From NCBI GenBank assembly GCA_947440715.1, contig CANETI010000101.1:1-8257 (forward strand): a stretch of 8,257 nucleotides of DNA. The letters run 5' to 3'. Both the position numbers and the translations under genes were made by a program. Numbering within the stretch: position 1 is the stretch's first letter; each line of letters begins with the position of its first letter. Positions 6,372 to 8,257 of this stretch are shown piece after piece. Source of the stretch: Planctomycetota bacterium (GTDB lineage Bacteria; Planctomycetota; UBA11346). The notes below the pieces were generated by a model, which was not told where the DNA came from, did not search any database, and saw nothing but the letters and a program-made list of their open reading frames with translations.

Positions 6372-7216
6372 CACCTGATCAAACTACGTTGGCCATTTGG
6401 GGGGGCGGCTTATTAGCTGGCCTCATCGTTGGCTGCATCATCTTATTTACGGTGCGAGGGAGCGTTTTTGAAGAACGCCAAACTCATGCGCAGAATCTTG
6501 GGCAAGAATACGAAAAACTGTATCCGTCAGATGGCATGGCGATTGAAGAAGCGACCGATAAATGGAAACGGTTGATGGAGCATCAGCAGGCGGCATTAAA
6601 AGATGCCGAAGCCAGCATGGTACCAGCATTGCCTCGCGGTTATCTCGAAACCGATTTGTCTTCCGGTTCAGCGCAAGTGCATGCCGATTTACAATATTTA
6701 AAACAAAAAGCTCAACGTACTCAGGTAAAGTTACCTTCTACCTTACCATTTGAAGAAGGATTAAGCGCAGACGCAAATCAGCGCTTATTACAACTCGCAC
6801 AACTGTATCTCTACCGCAATTTGATCGACACCTGTATGGAAGCGGGCATCACCAAAATTAATAGTATAAAAGTCGAAACCGGCCCCTGTGATCCGCAAGG
6901 CAAATATGCGGTGTTACAATGTCAGATCGATATGGACATGAATTGGGATCGTACCAGCCAATTATTAGCAGATCTCAATCAAACACAAAATCGCAAAGGC
7001 TATGGTGTGCGCGGGTTGTCGATTGAACATGATCGCTCAGGAAATGAACGCGTGTCCATGACCGCGAGTTTATTGACGACCAATAATCCCGCCTGGGGTT
7101 TGCGTCCGGATAGCGCGGCAACTCAATTACCTAACGCGCCCGCCGGTGGTGGTGCTGCACCAGCGAATGGTGGTGCTGGTGGTCGCTTTGGCCGCTTTGG
7201 AGGAACGAATCCATGA
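6368..7216 (+). CDS. PilO/Amuc_1100-like single-pass membrane protein
   Basis: A 282-residue protein with one N-terminal transmembrane helix (about 8-28, rich in Gly/Ile/Leu) and a very short cytoplasmic tail. A heptad-like coiled coil follows (about 32-80, FEERQTHAQNLGQEYEKL onward). The periplasmic region alternates helices and strands in the manner of PilO ferredoxin-like folds: QRLLQLAQLYLYRNLIDTCM (138-157), ITKINSIKVE, KYAVLQCQIDMDMNW, TSQLLADLNQTQ, GYGVRGLSIEHDRSGNERVS. This order resembles PilO of type IV pili and the Amuc_1100 family. The resemblance is judged by eye and is not strong enough for a gene symbol. The C-terminus is a Gly/Ala/Pro tail ending GGRFGRFGG. It overlaps its neighbours by ATGA at both ends, and AAGGAAG lies seven bases before the start. 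The PilO fold call is an inference. Confidence 0.7.
   Translation: MTPDQTTLAIWGGGLLAGLIVGCIILFTVRGSVFEERQTHAQNLGQEYEKLYPSDGMAIEEATDKWKRLMEHQQAALKDAEASMVPALPRGYLETDLSSGSAQVHADLQYLKQKAQRTQVKLPSTLPFEEGLSADANQRLLQLAQLYLYRNLIDTCMEAGITKINSIKVETGPCDPQGKYAVLQCQIDMDMNWDRTSQLLADLNQTQNRKGYGVRGLSIEHDRSGNERVSMTASLLTTNNPAWGLRPDSAATQLPNAPAGGGAAPANGGAGGRFGRFGGTNP
7199..7203 (+). promoter_or_regulatory. Strong ribosome binding site for the proline-rich gene
   Basis: GGAGG nine bases before ATG 7213, inside the last codons of the PilO-like gene. It is the best Shine-Dalgarno in the operon and confirms the start of a small gene that might otherwise be doubted. Confidence 0.7.
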
Positions 7217-7527
7217 CTCCGCACATGATTTTAGCAGCTGTTGCGATTGCCTTATCCGTCTTGCTGACGGTGGGTAGTATCCTGGTCACCTCATCAGCGA
7301 TCCCGATCCCGATTACTGATCTGAAAGTCGCGCCGAAAAAAGGCGATTTAACCATATTTCAAGGCGATATCCCGATCAAACCATTGGTGGTCGAATTAGG
7401 TGGGCAGCCACAAGCAAATCCATTTACGCTGCGTCCGAGTGGTCCGCCGCCATCACGCCTGCCGCCACCGCCGCCGCCACCGCTTGATTTGCCCGTGCCG
7501 CCAATCCTGCCTTTACCGGAGAAATGA
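7213..7527 (+). CDS. Small proline-rich single-pass envelope protein, possibly PilP/GspC-like
   Basis: A 104-residue protein of no family I can name. Residues 5-26 form a hydrophobic helix (MILAAVAIALSVLLTVGSIL) that serves as a membrane anchor or uncleaved signal. A compact segment of 40 or so residues with strand-like patterns follows (KKGDLTIFQGDIPIKPLVVE). The sequence NPF at 69-71 then opens an extended proline-rich tail in which 17 of the last 30 residues are proline, including seven in a row. Bitopic proteins with a periplasmic proline-rich stretch near an (N/D)PF motif occur among PilP/GspC-type connectors, and the position directly after a PilO-like gene fits that order (pilO then pilP). 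There is no lipobox and no clear HR domain, so this assignment is speculative. It overlaps the PilO-like stop by ATGA and precedes the TPR-like gene by two bases. Confidence 0.7.
   Translation: MTPHMILAAVAIALSVLLTVGSILVTSSAIPIPITDLKVAPKKGDLTIFQGDIPIKPLVVELGGQPQANPFTLRPSGPPPSRLPPPPPPPLDLPVPPILPLPEK
7462..7482 (+). repeat. Polyproline-encoding CCN tract
   Basis: Seven consecutive Pro codons (residues 84-90 of the small envelope protein), mostly CCG with two CCA. Such runs stall ribosomes and usually need elongation factor P. The codon mixture shows it is not a pure trinucleotide microsatellite. Confidence 0.85.
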
Positions 7528-7529
7528 CC

Positions 7530-8257
7530 ATGACTTGTCAGCTCCCCTTTCGTCGAAGCGCGCACATTGCGCTTGTGGTATCCATGGGCTTATTGCTGTG
7601 CGTGCCGCCAATTTCTGCAGCGGATGCGCCAGATCCTTACATTGATCGCGTAGAAGTTAAACACGACACCATTATTTTAAAGAATGGGCGCGGCACGGAG
7701 TTGGGAACTATTGTTGATACGAATGGCGATGGAGATCTTGTTATTGAAGGTACATCGGGTCGCCGTCGCATAGATGCGAAAGATATTTTGCGCATTGATT
7801 ACCGTCGTACGCTTGACGATGTGGTTGCGAAACGCGGTGAGCAGGCCCTAAAGCGTAATGATTTTGATGATATCTTATTGACGCTAAAATGGTCTCGCGA
7901 AAAAGGCGTTGTTTCGGCGGGCGTAAAATTGGCTGAACAAGTTTTGGCGGTTAAGCCAGGTCATATCCCAATTGGGAAGGTCGCGATTGAGCTCTATAAA
8001 GAACAGGGCGATAACGCAAAGGTTGAAGCCTTAGCGCGGCAAATGGTGAAGGCCGACCAGCATTGGACTGAGGGCTTTGAAGTCGTGGCATCAGCCTTGG
8101 CCGCCGATGCCAGCCGTGAAACGGAACTCAAACATTGGCTCAATGATTGGATTCGTTTACAGCCAACGGCCTATCAGCCGAATAAATATCTTGCCGGTAT
8201 TTATGAACGCAGCGGTGAATTAAAACTGGCGCAAGAAGCTTATCGTAAATGCTGGAA
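7530..8257 (+). CDS. Exported protein with N-terminal beta domain and TPR-like helical repeats (C-terminus beyond the window)
   Basis: An open frame of 242 codons from ATG 7530 to the window end with no stop. Residues 1-30 are a signal peptide (RRS near the start, hydrophobic core HIALVVSMGLLLCV, likely cleavage near PPISA), so the protein is periplasmic or outer-membrane associated. Residues 38-91 form a small beta-rich module (VEVKHDTIILKNG, GTIVDTNGDGDLVIEG, GRRRIDAKDILRIDY), like SH3-type domains that precede TPR arrays in exported PVC-group proteins. From about 95 onward come amphipathic helix pairs typical of TPRs, such as GVKLAEQVLAVKPGH, GDNAKVEALARQMVKAD and LAGIYERSGELKLAQEAYRK. TPR proteins act as scaffolds or assembly factors. 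GGAG lies eight bases before the ATG, and the start is two bases after the preceding stop. The exact role is unknown; placement suggests a lipoprotein-like or pilotin-like partner of the PilO-like gene. Confidence 0.82.
   Translation, partial: MTCQLPFRRSAHIALVVSMGLLLCVPPISAADAPDPYIDRVEVKHDTIILKNGRGTELGTIVDTNGDGDLVIEGTSGRRRIDAKDILRIDYRRTLDDVVAKRGEQALKRNDFDDILLTLKWSREKGVVSAGVKLAEQVLAVKPGHIPIGKVAIELYKEQGDNAKVEALARQMVKADQHWTEGFEVVASALAADASRETELKHWLNDWIRLQPTAYQPNKYLAGIYERSGELKLAQEAYRKCW

Noticed and set aside
7142..7191. GGT-rich DNA repeat
   Set aside because: It encodes the Gly-rich tail of the PilO-like protein; the units are irregular, and coding for Gly explains it.

Overview
The window looks like ordinary bacterial chromosome of moderate GC content. 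It is densely packed, with divergent and convergent blocks and several 4-base stop/start overlaps. The organism is probably Gram-negative: there is an AsmA-like envelope protein, several secretory signal peptides, and a PilO-like bitopic protein. A secreted SMP-30-type lactonase together with a PilO/Amuc_1100-like protein hints at the Planctomycetes-Verrucomicrobia-Lentisphaerae group. That placement is an inference from gene style, not from a marker gene.

Layout. (1) At 1-346 on the minus strand is the 5' part of a secreted SMP-30/gluconolactonase-like gene. It diverges across a 163-base gap from (2) ugd (UDP-glucose 6-dehydrogenase, 510-1871) and a YjbQ-family gene (1874-2296), both on the plus strand. 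(3) A convergent minus-strand operon occupies 2323-5006: murA first, then a stand-alone cyclodeaminase-domain (FTCD_C) gene, then a small exported AsmA-like protein that starts with an ATGA overlap. (4) After a divergent gap of about 184 bases, a plus-strand operon begins with rsmE (5191-5883). It runs without a break into four envelope-type genes: a four-helix membrane protein (5880), a PilO-like single-pass protein (6368), a small proline-rich single-pass protein (7213) and a signal-peptide/TPR-like protein (7530) that runs off the end of the window.

How the genes fit together. ugd supplies UDP-glucuronate for surface polysaccharide, and murA makes the committed step of peptidoglycan synthesis. 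The AsmA-like protein belongs to a family linked to outer-membrane lipid homeostasis. rsmE is a housekeeping 16S rRNA methyltransferase that appears to lend its transcription to the downstream envelope genes. Those four genes are joined by 4-base overlaps or a 2-base gap, each with a plausible Shine-Dalgarno sequence. They read as one co-translated trans-envelope assembly, and this is the part of the window most worth following up. No RNA genes, mobile elements or CRISPR arrays were seen, and no gene-free stretch exceeds 300 bases.
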